Source: Clostridiales bacterium
Lineage (GTDB): Bacteria > Bacillota > Clostridia > Saccharofermentanales > Saccharofermentanaceae
Length of the DNA stretch: 64,000 nt
Reading direction: 5' to 3'
Assembly (NCBI GenBank): GCA_017513085.1
Contig: JAFWDK010000027.1
Coordinates: 62,001 to 126,000 of the forward strand
Position 1 is the first letter of the stretch; each line of letters starts with the position of its first letter. The notes below the pieces were generated by a model. That model made no database searches and was not told the origin of the DNA. It was given only the letters and a program-made list of their open reading frames with translations. Positions 52,663 through 62,064 of this stretch are shown one piece after another. The position numbers and the translations under genes were made by a program.

Positions 52663-53558
52663 GCTTTGTTGCCCTCTTGCCGCTGGTATCGCGGATCCTT
52701 ATCAATATCCCTGTGGTGAAGCGAGACGCGGTATCCTTCTTTTTTCAATCCCTCATAGAGACGTTCGGCCATATATACCGAACGGTGGCGGCCTCCGGTG
52801 CAGCCGACGCCGACAGACAGTCTTGCCTTGCCTTCGCGGATGTAGTACGGGATCGAGAATACCAGGAGATCCATCATCTTCGTATAGTACTCCTTCGTTT
52901 CACTGTATCCTTCCAGAAAATCGACGATCTCCTGATTTTTTCCCGAGAGCATCTTCAGTTCCGGAATATAAAACGGATTCGGTAAGAAACGCACATCACA
53001 GGTAATATCGCAATCTCCGGGGATACCATACTTGAAGCCGAAGGATTCCACGTGAATATCCATTGTGCTTAAGTCTTCCACATCGATGATATTCACCAAT
53101 TCTTCGCGCAGGCCATTGAGATCCATCATGGACGTATCGATAACATGGGTAGCTCTTGCACGGATCCCGCGCATCAGATCACGTTCTTTATCGATGGCTT
53201 CCACCAACGATAGACCGTCGGAAAGCGGATGTTTACGGCGTGTCTGACGATACCTGCTGACCAGCACGGCATCACTTGCTTCCAGGAATATGATACGGTA
53301 AGGACAGCCCAGATTCTTGATTTCCGTCATGGCCTTGCCGAATCCCTTCAAAAGGTCATTACTACGGATATCCACTACAAAAGCAAGCTTGTTGATTGCG
53401 TATCCTTCGCCGCCTTGTCCCTTTAAAAAAGTATGCACCAACTCCGGAAGTACGACCGGTGGAAGATTATCGATACAAAAATACCCCTGATCCTCCAAAA
53501 AATGCACTGCCTGGCTTTTTCCCGCGCCGGACATTCCCGTCAGAATAATAACGTCCAT
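52659..53558 (-). CDS. rapZ: RNase adapter protein RapZ (YvcJ)
   Basis: A 299-residue nucleotide-binding protein: P-loop TGMSGAGKSQAVHFLEDQGY, CIDNLPPVVLPEL, a DIRSN Walker-B-like motif near residue 60, and a C-terminal domain with VGCTGGRHRSVYMAERL. In E. coli it guides glmZ/GlmY decay; in Gram-positive bacteria its role is less clear (sugar and nucleotide signalling). Between murB and whiA as in most Firmicutes. Confidence 0.95.
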   Translation of the reverse strand: MDVIILTGMSGAGKSQAVHFLEDQGYFCIDNLPPVVLPELVHTFLKGQGGEGYAINKLAFVVDIRSNDLLKGFGKAMTEIKNLGCPYRIIFLEASDAVLVSRYRQTRRKHPLSDGLSLVEAIDKERDLMRGIRARATHVIDTSMMDLNGLREELVNIIDVEDLSTMDIHVESFGFKYGIPGDCDITCDVRFLPNPFYIPELKMLSGKNQEIVDFLEGYSETKEYYTKMMDLLVFSIPYYIREGKARLSVGVGCTGGRHRSVYMAERLYEGLKKEGYRVSLHHRDIDKDPRYQRQEGNKA

Positions 53559-53585
53559 ATTACTCCTTCTTTCCAGAAACCGTTG

Positions 53586-54599
53586 TTATTTTGATCCCTT
53601 CGCCTCATTGCAGGAGGAATCGTCTTCGCCTGTTTGTGAATAACCTATTCCGATGAAGCGGACTTCCCGCTCCAAAGTAACACCGAATTTTTCTTCGACC
53701 ACTGCACGCACCTGCTTGGTCAGTTCATCGATATCGGCAGCAGTCGCACCGCCGATATTGATCACAAAGCCCGCATGCTTTTCGGAGACTTGCGCGCCAC
53801 CGACAGTAAATCCTTTAAGACCGGCCTGGTCGATCAATGTACCGGCATAATAACCTGTCGGACGCTTAAACATACTTCCCGCGCTCGGATAATTCAACGG
53901 CTGGGATTTCGTACGCTTCTCCGTATATTCTTTGATCTGTGCGGCGATCTTCTCTTTATCGCCCCGATGAAGTTTCAGTACCACCGTCAAAACGATACCG
54001 CCATCCTTCATAAAACAGCTGGAACGGTATCCGAAATCACATTCATCACGGTTGACTGTGTAGGTCTCGCCGTTTTTCGAAACACAAAGCACAGAATCCA
54101 CGATTTCTTTCATATCGTGCTCATACGCACCGGCATTCATATATACCGCGCCACCAAGAGAGCCGGGTATTCCGGATGCAAACTCAAGCCCGGTCAACGC
54201 CTGTCTCGTAGCCATAGATGAGACCTTCGCAAGAAGCGCGCCGGCATATGCATGCATATATACGACATCATCATCGTTCGGATCATTTTCCGTCCATATG
54301 CTCGAGAATCTCTCGCCCAGGCGAATCACCAAAGCGTCGATCCCCTGGTCTGAAATCACCAGATTCGATCCGTTTCCCAGAATAAAATACGGGATATGGA
54401 TCGCCTCGGCCACTTGAATAAGAACGATCACTTCACGAAGTTCGGAAGGTTCAATATAAAGACGTGCCGGACCTCCGACGCGGAACGAGGTGTGTCTGCT
54501 CATCATCTCATCCGTCTTCAATTGTTCTTCCAGGACCCAGAACCCCGCCTCGCATATTTCTTTGCGGAATTCCAGGATCTTCTGTTCATCCAATATCAT
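53586..54599 (-). CDS. murB: UDP-N-acetylenolpyruvoylglucosamine reductase
   Basis: A 337-residue FAD enzyme of peptidoglycan precursor synthesis. Motifs: HTSFRVGGPARLYIEP, PYFILGNGSNLVISDQG, SGIPGSLGGAVYMNAGAY, YPSAGSMFKRPTGYYAG and NIGGATAADIDELT. The ATG at 54599 has GGAGGAAA 6-7 nt upstream; a TTG start five codons earlier is possible. Downstream of hprK with a 32-nt gap, upstream of rapZ. Length matches the Gram-positive form. Confidence 0.94.
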   Translation of the reverse strand: MILDEQKILEFRKEICEAGFWVLEEQLKTDEMMSRHTSFRVGGPARLYIEPSELREVIVLIQVAEAIHIPYFILGNGSNLVISDQGIDALVIRLGERFSSIWTENDPNDDDVVYMHAYAGALLAKVSSMATRQALTGLEFASGIPGSLGGAVYMNAGAYEHDMKEIVDSVLCVSKNGETYTVNRDECDFGYRSSCFMKDGGIVLTVVLKLHRGDKEKIAAQIKEYTEKRTKSQPLNYPSAGSMFKRPTGYYAGTLIDQAGLKGFTVGGAQVSEKHAGFVINIGGATAADIDELTKQVRAVVEEKFGVTLEREVRFIGIGYSQTGEDDSSCNEAKGSK

Positions 54600-54631
54600 T
54601 TGTGTTTCCTCCAAGTCCGGTTTGAATCGTG

Positions 54632-55561
54632 TTAAGCATTCAAGCCTCCCGGGAATACACGGGTAACCAGATCTTTCGCTGCATTGTAGCCCATCTTCTT
54701 TACACGATAATTGATTGCCGCCGCCTCAACGATGATGGCAAGATTTCGACCAGGTCCGACAGGGATCGTGATCGAAGGAACTGCAATGCCGAGAATATCT
54801 GTCGTCTCATCTGTGATACCCAGACGGTCATAGGTTTTCTTCTCATCCCACAGCTCCAGATTAATAACGAAGTCGATGTTCTCCTGAAGTTTAACGGAAG
54901 AAACACCGTAGAGTTCTTTTACATCGAGGATACCGATACCGCGGATCTCGATCAGATGCCGGATCACTTCCGGCGCACGGCCAAGGAGCGTAGTCTCCGA
55001 AACTCTTCGTATCTCCACCTGATCGTCTGCGATCAGCCGGTGTCCACGTTTTACGATCTCCAACGCCGTTTCCGACTTACCTACACCGCTCTCGCCCAGG
55101 ATCAGAATACCTTCACCGTTTACCTCAACCAGTACACCATGCATAGAGATGCGCGGCGCCAGTTCCACATTCAGATATTTGACCAGCGAACTCATAAATT
55201 CACTCGTCGCCTGATGTGTGCGAAGCACCGGTATATCAGCTTCCTGCGCAACTTCAAGAAGCTCGTCGTGTGCCACGTGATTTCTGGTAAGGATCAGGCA
55301 AGGAATGTTCTTCGCAAAAAGCGCTGCAAGCCGTTCTCTTCTCTGTTCACTCGTCAGTTTGTCCAGAAAAGCATGCTCCATGTTACCGATCAACTGGATA
55401 CGGTCCGGACCGAAGTGATCGTAGTAACCTGCCAGTTGAAGTCCGGGTCTCGTTACGTCAGCAACGTGAATGCGGACCTGATTGATGTCTTTCGAAGCAT
55501 AGACCTCTTCCAAATCAAAAGTCTTGATGATTTCCGTTAGAAAAACGCTCGAATATGGCAT
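54632..55561 (-). CDS. hprK: HPr kinase/phosphorylase
   Basis: A 309-residue enzyme that phosphorylates HPr on Ser46 and thereby triggers CcpA-type catabolite control. P-loop LGESGVGKSETALEIVKRG near residue 153, LIADDQVEI and the C-terminal EIRGIGILDVKELYG signature. Starts the hprK-murB-rapZ-whiA cluster. Presence of hprK in a mid-GC clostridial genome implies HPr-dependent carbon control and makes the cre-like site near ugpC plausible. Confidence 0.94.
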   Translation of the reverse strand: MPYSSVFLTEIIKTFDLEEVYASKDINQVRIHVADVTRPGLQLAGYYDHFGPDRIQLIGNMEHAFLDKLTSEQRRERLAALFAKNIPCLILTRNHVAHDELLEVAQEADIPVLRTHQATSEFMSSLVKYLNVELAPRISMHGVLVEVNGEGILILGESGVGKSETALEIVKRGHRLIADDQVEIRRVSETTLLGRAPEVIRHLIEIRGIGILDVKELYGVSSVKLQENIDFVINLELWDEKKTYDRLGITDETTDILGIAVPSITIPVGPGRNLAIIVEAAAINYRVKKMGYNAAKDLVTRVFPGGLNA

Positions 55562-55691
55562 GACATGCTCCTCCGTCGAATAATAGCTTACATTTCATTT
55601 TATAACAAATCGGCTCAAATGAATATCTCTTCATCAAGACAATTCTATGTCCGTTGCTTTTTCCGGCATCTTTTCCGGATCACAAAGAAAA

Positions 55692-55742
55692 CTCTCCGAA
55701 GGCGGTCCGTGTTTTCTAACAACCGTGCACGTCTTCGGAGAG
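55692..55742 (-). terminator. terminator of the EF-G-like gene
   Basis: CTCTCCGAAG and CTTCGGAGAG form a 10-bp stem around a long loop with inner GTGCACGG-like pairing; on the minus strand TTTTCTTTG follows, 28 nt after the stop codon at 55770. Confidence 0.75.
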
Positions 55743-55769
55743 ATATTCTTCTAAACTAAATTACAGTGA

Positions 55770-57851
55770 TCACTCTTCCTCAGCAAGGAATGCCTTTCTC
55801 GCTTCGATGACCTTCGCCTGAACATCACCCGGAGCCTGCTCATAACGGGCATGCTCAATGGTATACCAGCCACGTCCCTGAGTCATAGACTTAAGATCAG
55901 TTGCATAAGTAGCCATCTCTGCTGTCGGAACTTCGCAGTTGATGACCGAACCGGTCTCATCACTGTCGATACCCATGATACGACCACGACGCTTGTTCAT
56001 GTCGCCCATGATATCACCCTGCTTATCTTCCGGGATGTGTACGGCCACGGTGCTGATCGGCTCAAGGAGAACCGGGTTGGCAGCCGCCATACCAGCCTTG
56101 AAAGCTAGGCTTGCAGCAATCTTAAATGCCATTTCCGAAGAGTCAACATCGTGATAAGAACCATCAACGAGTGTAGCTTTAAGGTTTACTACCGGGAATC
56201 CGGCAAGAGTACCCTTCTTCACTGCGTCCTGAAGACCTTTCTCAACTGCAGGGAAGAAATTCTTCGGTACCGCGCCACCGAAAACTTTCTCGTCAAATAC
56301 GAGCTCTTCGGAATCTGTCGGTTCGAATTCGATCCAGACGTCACCATACTGACCATGACCACCGGACTGTTTCTTATGCTTACCCTGAACCTTGACCTTC
56401 TTACGGATCGCTTCACGATACGGAACACGAGGTTCTTCCAGATCAGCATCCACGTTGAACTTGGTCTTCAGTTTACTCTTAAGAACGGAGATCTCCTGCT
56501 CACCAAGACCGGAGATGACCATCTGCTTGGTCTCTGCGTTATTGGTCACAACAAATACCGGATCCTCATCCTTCAGCTTATTCAAGCCGGCCATGATCTT
56601 ATCCTCTTCACCTCTCGCCTTCGGAACGATACCCATAGACAAACATGGTGTCGGGAAATTGATCTTTGTCAAAGTAACGATACGGGACTTATCGCAGAGT
56701 GTATCGTTGGTCTGTGTAAGCACAAGCTTTGCCACGGCACCGATATCACCTGCAACCACTTTATCTGTCGGGATCTGCTTCTTACCTACCATATAGAACA
56801 GACCGCCCAGACGCTCTTCCTTTTCTTTTACCGCGTTATAAACGGTAGAGTTCGCCTTCAGAACACCTGCATACACACGGAACAAAGAGATTCTTCCAAC
56901 AAACGGGTCAGCGATCGTCTTAAATACGAAAGCGGCCAACGGATCCTCTTCCTTACATACAACAGTCACCACATCCCCATCTGGCGTTACACCCTCTTGC
57001 GGTGGCTTAGTCGAAGCCGGCGGAGTATCCTTGGAAAGGCAGTTCATCAGGAATTCCACGCCCCAGTTCTTGTAAGCAGAACCACAATATACCGGGTGCA
57101 GAACGCCATCCGCAAATCCGGCATGAACGCCTCGACGGAATTCGTCTTCGGTGAACGGCTCACCTGCGAAATACTTCTCCATCAATTCTTCGTCGCTCTC
57201 AGCAACTACTTCGTTAACCTTATCCTGAAGTTCCGCTACTCGCGCTTCAAACTCTGCAGGAAGCGGAATCTCGGTCTGTGCGCCGGTCTTCTCGTCCAGT
57301 GTGAAAGCACGCTTATTCATAACGTCTACGATACCGGTCATCTTGTCGCCGCTCATGATCGGCAAAGAAAGCGGGATCACGCCACGGCCATAGCGGTTCA
57401 TCATACGGGAAACCACGCCCTCGAAATCCGCATTCGGTTCGTCCATTCTGTTTACAAAGAAGAGAAAAGGCACTTTTCTCTTATTGAGAAGTCTGATCGC
57501 CTTTTCAGAACCGACGGAAGTTCCGCCCTTGGCACTGATCAATACGATCGCACTGCCTGCTACACGAATACCGGCCATCGTCTCACCAAGAAAATCGAAA
57601 TCACCGGGGGTGTCGATGAGATTCATCTTCGTATTCTTCCACTCACATGCCGCAACGGACGTATTAAGTGAAATCTGTCGCTTCACTTCCTCCGGATCAA
57701 AATCCAGAGCCGTGTTTCCATCTACAGCGCGGCCGAGACGATCGATCGCCTTCGCACAGAAGAGCATCGCTTCTGCCAGTGCTGTCTTACCAGATCCGCC
57801 ATGTCCCAATAACGCAATGTTACGGATCTTGTCTGCCGAATAATTGGTCAT
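55770..57851 (-). CDS. fusA2: EF-G-like GTPase (second elongation factor G type)
   Basis: A 693-residue translational GTPase. G1 LLGHGGSGKTALAEA near residue 13, G3 LIDTPGDFDFLGE near 80, G4 FVNRMDEPNAD near 133 (NRMD, not the NKMD of EF-G), G5 ISAKGG. Domains II-V follow with GGHGQYGDV typical of domain IV. The sequence fits the FusA2/EF-G-like branch, so it is probably an accessory factor (recycling or stress) beside a true EF-G elsewhere. Its neighbours give no functional hint; it is monocistronic. Confidence 0.92.
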   Translation of the reverse strand: MTNYSADKIRNIALLGHGGSGKTALAEAMLFCAKAIDRLGRAVDGNTALDFDPEEVKRQISLNTSVAACEWKNTKMNLIDTPGDFDFLGETMAGIRVAGSAIVLISAKGGTSVGSEKAIRLLNKRKVPFLFFVNRMDEPNADFEGVVSRMMNRYGRGVIPLSLPIMSGDKMTGIVDVMNKRAFTLDEKTGAQTEIPLPAEFEARVAELQDKVNEVVAESDEELMEKYFAGEPFTEDEFRRGVHAGFADGVLHPVYCGSAYKNWGVEFLMNCLSKDTPPASTKPPQEGVTPDGDVVTVVCKEEDPLAAFVFKTIADPFVGRISLFRVYAGVLKANSTVYNAVKEKEERLGGLFYMVGKKQIPTDKVVAGDIGAVAKLVLTQTNDTLCDKSRIVTLTKINFPTPCLSMGIVPKARGEEDKIMAGLNKLKDEDPVFVVTNNAETKQMVISGLGEQEISVLKSKLKTKFNVDADLEEPRVPYREAIRKKVKVQGKHKKQSGGHGQYGDVWIEFEPTDSEELVFDEKVFGGAVPKNFFPAVEKGLQDAVKKGTLAGFPVVNLKATLVDGSYHDVDSSEMAFKIAASLAFKAGMAAANPVLLEPISTVAVHIPEDKQGDIMGDMNKRRGRIMGIDSDETGSVINCEVPTAEMATYATDLKSMTQGRGWYTIEHARYEQAPGDVQAKVIEARKAFLAEEE

Positions 57852-58037
57852 GTATTCGTCCTCCTAATTCAAACTCTAATGTGACTATTATAACCGATAT
57901 TGTAAACAATATCCACAAAAACTTTCATTCATAGGAAAACTTTTTTGTGATACTTAACGGCAACTTGTCAAAAAGAACAAACACTTCATCTGCATTTCAA
58001 AAAAGTGGTGATTTTGGAGCACTCAAAGACAAACCAA

Positions 58038-58077
58038 GGCCGCCTCTTCCAAGCCTAAACCGGCAGAAGAGACGGCC
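58038..58077 (-). terminator. probable terminator of the coiled-coil protein gene
   Basis: GGCCGCCTCTTC pairs with GAAGAGACGGCC (one mismatch). On the minus strand the tail is only moderately T-rich (TTGGTTTGTCTTTG). It lies 65 nt past the stop of the gene ending at 58142. Confidence 0.5.
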
Positions 58078-58141
58078 CTGATTCTGAAACTACAAACCTT
58101 AGAGGTGTACCCGATGCACACTCTTGCGTTTTATCGGCGGA

Positions 58142-60562
58142 TCACTTTTTTCCGCCCTCAACCTTATTTCTCTCGAATACCATGATCACACGGTCTTCCT
58201 TAATGGATACCGAGCTGGCGCTGAGCGACATCGCATCGCCGCCACCCAGAGAAGCCTGAACTTTACCGCCTTCATCATTGATCATGCTGTGGAGATGCCA
58301 TCCACCGGCTGCCTTGGCCGCGAGGATCTCCGCGATTCTTTCGGAATTGACTTCACCATTGCTCAAGTGTGGAACAACCACTACAGAGTATTCCTTCAAT
58401 CCATCCGCGATCGAAACGACTCCGCCGGCGCCACCGCCGACCGGCATCTTATCCAGTCTGTCCTGCAGCTTCTTGACTGCAGCCTGTGTCTCATTCAACT
58501 GCTTCTCTAACTCTTCTTTCGACTTAGCCATCTCTGCCAATTCACGCTCCTTCTCTTTGAGTGCATCCTGAAGTTTGCCCTTTTCGCTTTCGGAAAGCGC
58601 AGATTCCTTCAAGGAGACCGCACGCTTTTCTGCCTTCAGGATCAATTCCTGTGCCTCGACTTCGGCCAGTTTCTTCGCATTCTTCGAATCAGCAATGATT
58701 GCCTTGGCGTTCTCCAGATCGCTCTTCAAAGCTGCAATCTGCGTCGTATACGAACTCTTGCTTTCTTCCTGCTCCTTCGTCATCTTTGCGATTTCCGCTT
58801 CCAGAGCACTCTTTTGTTTTGCGATGACATCACAGCCGGCCTTCGCTTCTGCCTGAAGACGATCCTTCTCCTGCTGTGCATTCTTGATGGCATTCTCCGC
58901 CTCGGTCATCTTCGCCTTGGCTGCTTCTTCCATCTTCTGTTTCTCTTGCTGAGCTAATCCAAGCACCTGAGCCGCTTCTGCATCCAGTTTGCTCTTCTCG
59001 GCCTGGGATTTCTCCAGCTCCTGTTTAGCTGCAGCATTGATACGATTGCGCTCGTCTTCCGCTTCCTTGGCAATACGGGCTTTTTCCTGCTCCGCCTGAG
59101 CAATCGCTGCCTGTGCTTCCTTAGCGATACGGGCTTTCTCGTCTTCCGCTTCCTTGGCAAGACGTGCCTTATCTTGTTCCGCTTGAGCAATCGCAGCCTG
59201 CACTTCTGCCGCAATCCGGTTCTTCTCATCTTCTGCTTCTTTTGAAAGACGAGCCTTATCCTGTTCGGCCTGCGCAATGATAGCCTGCGCCTCCACTGCG
59301 ATGCGGTTCTTCTCTTCTTCCGCAGACTGTGCGATCTGCGATCTTGTGATCTCTGCTTCTTGAGTGATACGGGCTTTCTCTTCTTCCGCCTGAGCAACCG
59401 CCGCCTGAGCTTCCTGCTGCATACGTGTCGCTTCCTGCTGCAGTGCCTCCAAGGAAAGCTTCGCCTCTGCTTCGAGACGCTTCTTCTCCTGCTCGGCATT
59501 CTTTCTCAGCGTTTCGATCTCCGCCTCAATATTCTCTTTCTCCTGGGCAACGGCTTCATAGGAAGCCTGTGTCTCATCCAGAGCCTGCTTCATGCGTTCA
59601 GACTCTTCCATGATCTTCTGCTGCTCCGCCTGAGCTTTATTCGCCTCATTAATAACACGCTGCGCTTCTGCAGTATAGGCTTTCAGCTCCTCTGCAGCCT
59701 GCTTCTTCGTCTCTTCCACACTGGTAAGGACCTGCTGTGCTTCCGCCAAAGCCTGCGCCTTAGCATCTTCACCTTCCTTGATTGCCGCAGCACGGGCCTC
59801 TTCGCCTTCTTTGATCTTGGCCTTGCTGATCTCGGAAGCTTCAGCCTCCAGGCGGGCACGCTCGCCCTCATAATCATTACGGATCGCCTCAATGGACGCC
59901 GTCATCTCTTCGTATTCTTTTTTCGCCTTATCGCGCTCAGCCATTGCCGCCTTCGTAGCTTCTTCCGCCGCGATGGCTTCATCAAGCAACTGCTGCTTAC
60001 GCGCCATGGCATCTTTATATTCTTTCTGAACCTGAACAGCCAGCTTCTCTGTCTGTTTCTGGGCATCAAGCAGGATCGCTTCCTGTTCCTTCTGTGCCTG
60101 CTTGACCATCTCATCATGTTCTGCGGCCATCTCTTTTCTGGCCTGTTCTTTCAGTTTTTCCAGCTCTGCGCCGGCATCCTTGGAACGTTTCTTCTCGATT
60201 TCAACTGATTCTCTGAGCTCCTCCAACTCTTTCTCCAGTTGTTTTCTCTCGTCCAAAGCACGCTGGCGGATCTCCACATATTCTTTCTCGATCCGGATCT
60301 TCTCCGATTCCAGTTGCTGGTTCAGCGTCTCGATCTCACGCTGATTACGAGCCTTCATTTCAACGATCGCTTTCTCCTCACTGGATCGTTTCTGTTCCAC
60401 TCTGCTGGCAGCTTCCTGTTCGTTCCGCTTGATATTCTCATTCGCTTCCTGGCGAGCAACATCCTCGCCCTCACGTGCAGCCTTCTGAAAGTCGTACTTA
60501 CACATGAAGCAACGAGCCACGTTATCACCCATCATAACGCCACATACTGGACACTTCTTCAT
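58142..60562 (-). CDS. zinc ribbon plus giant coiled coil plus DUF4177-like domain
   Basis: An 806-residue protein of three parts. Residues 1-25: zinc ribbon with C4, C7, C18, C21 and the ending CKYDF, nearly identical in form to the ribbon of the HD protein at 18366. Residues about 30-695: an almost unbroken Glu/Lys/Ala/Gln coiled coil; inside it (about residues 415-510, DNA near 59030-59330) is an internal repeat of about 29 residues (ARIAKEAEDEKNRIAAEAQ-type) in four copies. Residues about 715-800: a globular end with GLKEYSVVVVPHLSNGEVNS, AAKAAGGWHLHSM and VIMVFERNK, similar to DUF4177. A scaffold or cytoskeleton-like role is possible. Confidence 0.75.
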   Translation of the reverse strand: MKKCPVCGVMMGDNVARCFMCKYDFQKAAREGEDVARQEANENIKRNEQEAASRVEQKRSSEEKAIVEMKARNQREIETLNQQLESEKIRIEKEYVEIRQRALDERKQLEKELEELRESVEIEKKRSKDAGAELEKLKEQARKEMAAEHDEMVKQAQKEQEAILLDAQKQTEKLAVQVQKEYKDAMARKQQLLDEAIAAEEATKAAMAERDKAKKEYEEMTASIEAIRNDYEGERARLEAEASEISKAKIKEGEEARAAAIKEGEDAKAQALAEAQQVLTSVEETKKQAAEELKAYTAEAQRVINEANKAQAEQQKIMEESERMKQALDETQASYEAVAQEKENIEAEIETLRKNAEQEKKRLEAEAKLSLEALQQEATRMQQEAQAAVAQAEEEKARITQEAEITRSQIAQSAEEEKNRIAVEAQAIIAQAEQDKARLSKEAEDEKNRIAAEVQAAIAQAEQDKARLAKEAEDEKARIAKEAQAAIAQAEQEKARIAKEAEDERNRINAAAKQELEKSQAEKSKLDAEAAQVLGLAQQEKQKMEEAAKAKMTEAENAIKNAQQEKDRLQAEAKAGCDVIAKQKSALEAEIAKMTKEQEESKSSYTTQIAALKSDLENAKAIIADSKNAKKLAEVEAQELILKAEKRAVSLKESALSESEKGKLQDALKEKERELAEMAKSKEELEKQLNETQAAVKKLQDRLDKMPVGGGAGGVVSIADGLKEYSVVVVPHLSNGEVNSERIAEILAAKAAGGWHLHSMINDEGGKVQASLGGGDAMSLSASSVSIKEDRVIMVFERNKVEGGKK
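59030..59330 (-). repeat. in-frame tandem repeats of the coiled-coil gene
   Basis: About four copies of an 87-nt (29-codon) unit encoding RIAKEAEDEKNRIAAEAQ-like text. Copies differ mostly at third positions, so the array has been kept under selection or is not recent. Confidence 0.6.
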
Positions 60563-60682
60563 TGCTATTTACTCCTCATGCATCGAATTGTAAAACAATT
60601 ATACAACGTTTTATTCACTTTTTCATTGTTTTCTGGGCGATTTTCACAATTAATTGACAAAGATTTTTCACAAAGTACAAGC

Positions 60683-61246
60683 TTAGCCTTGTACCGGAAC
60701 CGGGAAAAGGTCGAAACTTGAGGCAAAAGAGAAGGCTCCGACAAAAAGAAGGATATAGAAACAAAGAATGATTACCGAAATGATGACCATCAGCCGGCTC
60801 AATCTGAAACAATCTGCCTTTTTATACGGATTTCTTTCTCCTATACCGCTACACGCTTTCACCAGCGCAACAATGGCCAAAGGCAACGGCATTAAGATAC
60901 CAACCAGACTCAGGACCGAAATCACGATCAGGGCAATGGACATGCCTCGAAGAGCTTCAAAATCGTATTCTTCGGTGGCATCAATGTGATAGTAAGTACT
61001 CTCATCATATGCATAGGGAAAAGAACTCTCCGCCGTTGCATACTGCGGATTCATCGCCATGTCAGGCATCGGAAGCGCAGGAGAGGATACAGAAGGAAGG
61101 ATCGTCTCATCGGCTGTCGGAGTATAAAGCGGAATAACCGGATCCGGCATTTTAGCTGAATCTTGTGGCACTTCGATCATAGCGCCGCATTCCGGGCAGA
61201 ATGTGGCACCGTCTGCGATTTCTTTATGACAACGACTGCAGATCAT
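60683..61246 (-). CDS. zinc-ribbon membrane protein, function unknown
   Basis: A 187-residue protein: N-terminal zinc ribbon MICSRCHKEIADG...CPECGAM (CxxC twice), a Pro/Ala/Thr-rich middle of about 70 residues, then two to three hydrophobic segments from about 105 to 180 (GMSIALIVISVLSLVGI; LMVIISVIILCFYILLFV). The ATG at 61246 has AAGGAG 8 nt upstream; a longer frame (61306) is unlikely. The middle carries Tyr-rich sequence and the end fits the DUF4190-like layout. Related in style to its neighbour at 61400. Confidence 0.7.
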   Translation of the reverse strand: MICSRCHKEIADGATFCPECGAMIEVPQDSAKMPDPVIPLYTPTADETILPSVSSPALPMPDMAMNPQYATAESSFPYAYDESTYYHIDATEEYDFEALRGMSIALIVISVLSLVGILMPLPLAIVALVKACSGIGERNPYKKADCFRLSRLMVIISVIILCFYILLFVGAFSFASSFDLFPVPVQG

Positions 61247-61352
61247 AACCGTTTCTCCTTCTTTCAGTTCTTTTCCCATCTTATCCGCTTCCATCAGACG
61301 CGTCAAGCATCAGCTCGTGTGCAGGAGCCGAAACCCGGTATTCAAATAAAAA

Positions 61353-61378
61353 GAGGGTAGTCATTTGCGACTACCCTC
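61353..61378 (-). terminator. terminator of the gene at 61400
   Basis: GAGGGTAGTC and GACTACCCTC form a 10-bp perfect stem with ATTTGC loop; T5 follows on the minus strand. Confidence 0.9.
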
Positions 61379-61399
61379 CTGATCATTATAACTAAGAAA

Positions 61400-61954
61400 T
61401 TATTTTCCCATCTGCTCAACCGACTCGGATACAGATTCATATACCGACTCGAGGTATTCAGAGAAAGACTTTCCGTCAGCGTACTTGTTAAAGTTGACGA
61501 TCGTGGAGATGACCGAGAATGCCAAACCGCCGAGAATTACTACAAAAGCAATGATCATAAGAATGCGTGCTTTTCTTCTGTTGGAAGCTTCTTCTTCAGC
61601 ATTCATGCTGCTCTTTACCTTCGAGGCAAAGACGATACCAATGATACCGAGGACCATAGCGATCAAAGAAATAAAGTTTGTGCAGCAGCAGCAAACTACA
61701 CCAAGAACAAGCGCGATAATGTTTCCTGCAAGCAATCCGGCCGCGCTGCCCGGAGTATAGTATGGCGGCTGTACGCCATAAGAAGATTGTGGAGCTGTAT
61801 AAGAAGGTTCCGGCTGATACGGAGTCTGAACCGGTTGTTGCGGGAAAGTCGGCTGCGGCATTTCCTGTACCGGCTGTACTTCTACCTTTGCGCCACAGTT
61901 CTGGCAAAACGGGGAACCACCTGTTTCCTGACCACAATATTTACAAATAGACAT
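61400..61954 (-). CDS. zinc-ribbon membrane protein with Pro/Gln-rich linker
   Basis: A 184-residue protein: zinc ribbon (SICKYCGQETGGSPFCQNCGAK), a Pro/Gln/Tyr-rich linker (residues 27-72), a Cys-rich membrane segment near 75-115 (LVLGVVCCCCTNFISLIAMV) and a second near 128-148, then a short helical end. The membrane pattern resembles CD225/DUF4190 proteins. GGAGGAGA lies upstream. Function unknown. Monocistronic by terminators on its side. Confidence 0.7.
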   Translation of the reverse strand: MSICKYCGQETGGSPFCQNCGAKVEVQPVQEMPQPTFPQQPVQTPYQPEPSYTAPQSSYGVQPPYYTPGSAAGLLAGNIIALVLGVVCCCCTNFISLIAMVLGIIGIVFASKVKSSMNAEEEASNRRKARILMIIAFVVILGGLAFSVISTIVNFNKYADGKSFSEYLESVYESVSESVEQMGK

Positions 61955-62064
61955 TTTCTTCTCCTCCTGTTCCTAATACACGAACAAAATACATTTATTA
62001 TAATAATTTCTTTCCTATACAAACGCAAGAATCATGTTCTTTTCTTTAAGCATTCTTAAACAAG

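Noticed and set aside
56151..57671. Plus-strand open frame of about 500 codons opposite the EF-G-like gene
   Set aside because: Shadow of the minus-strand GTPase, whose motifs are unambiguous. The antisense product has no known domain and no ribosome site.
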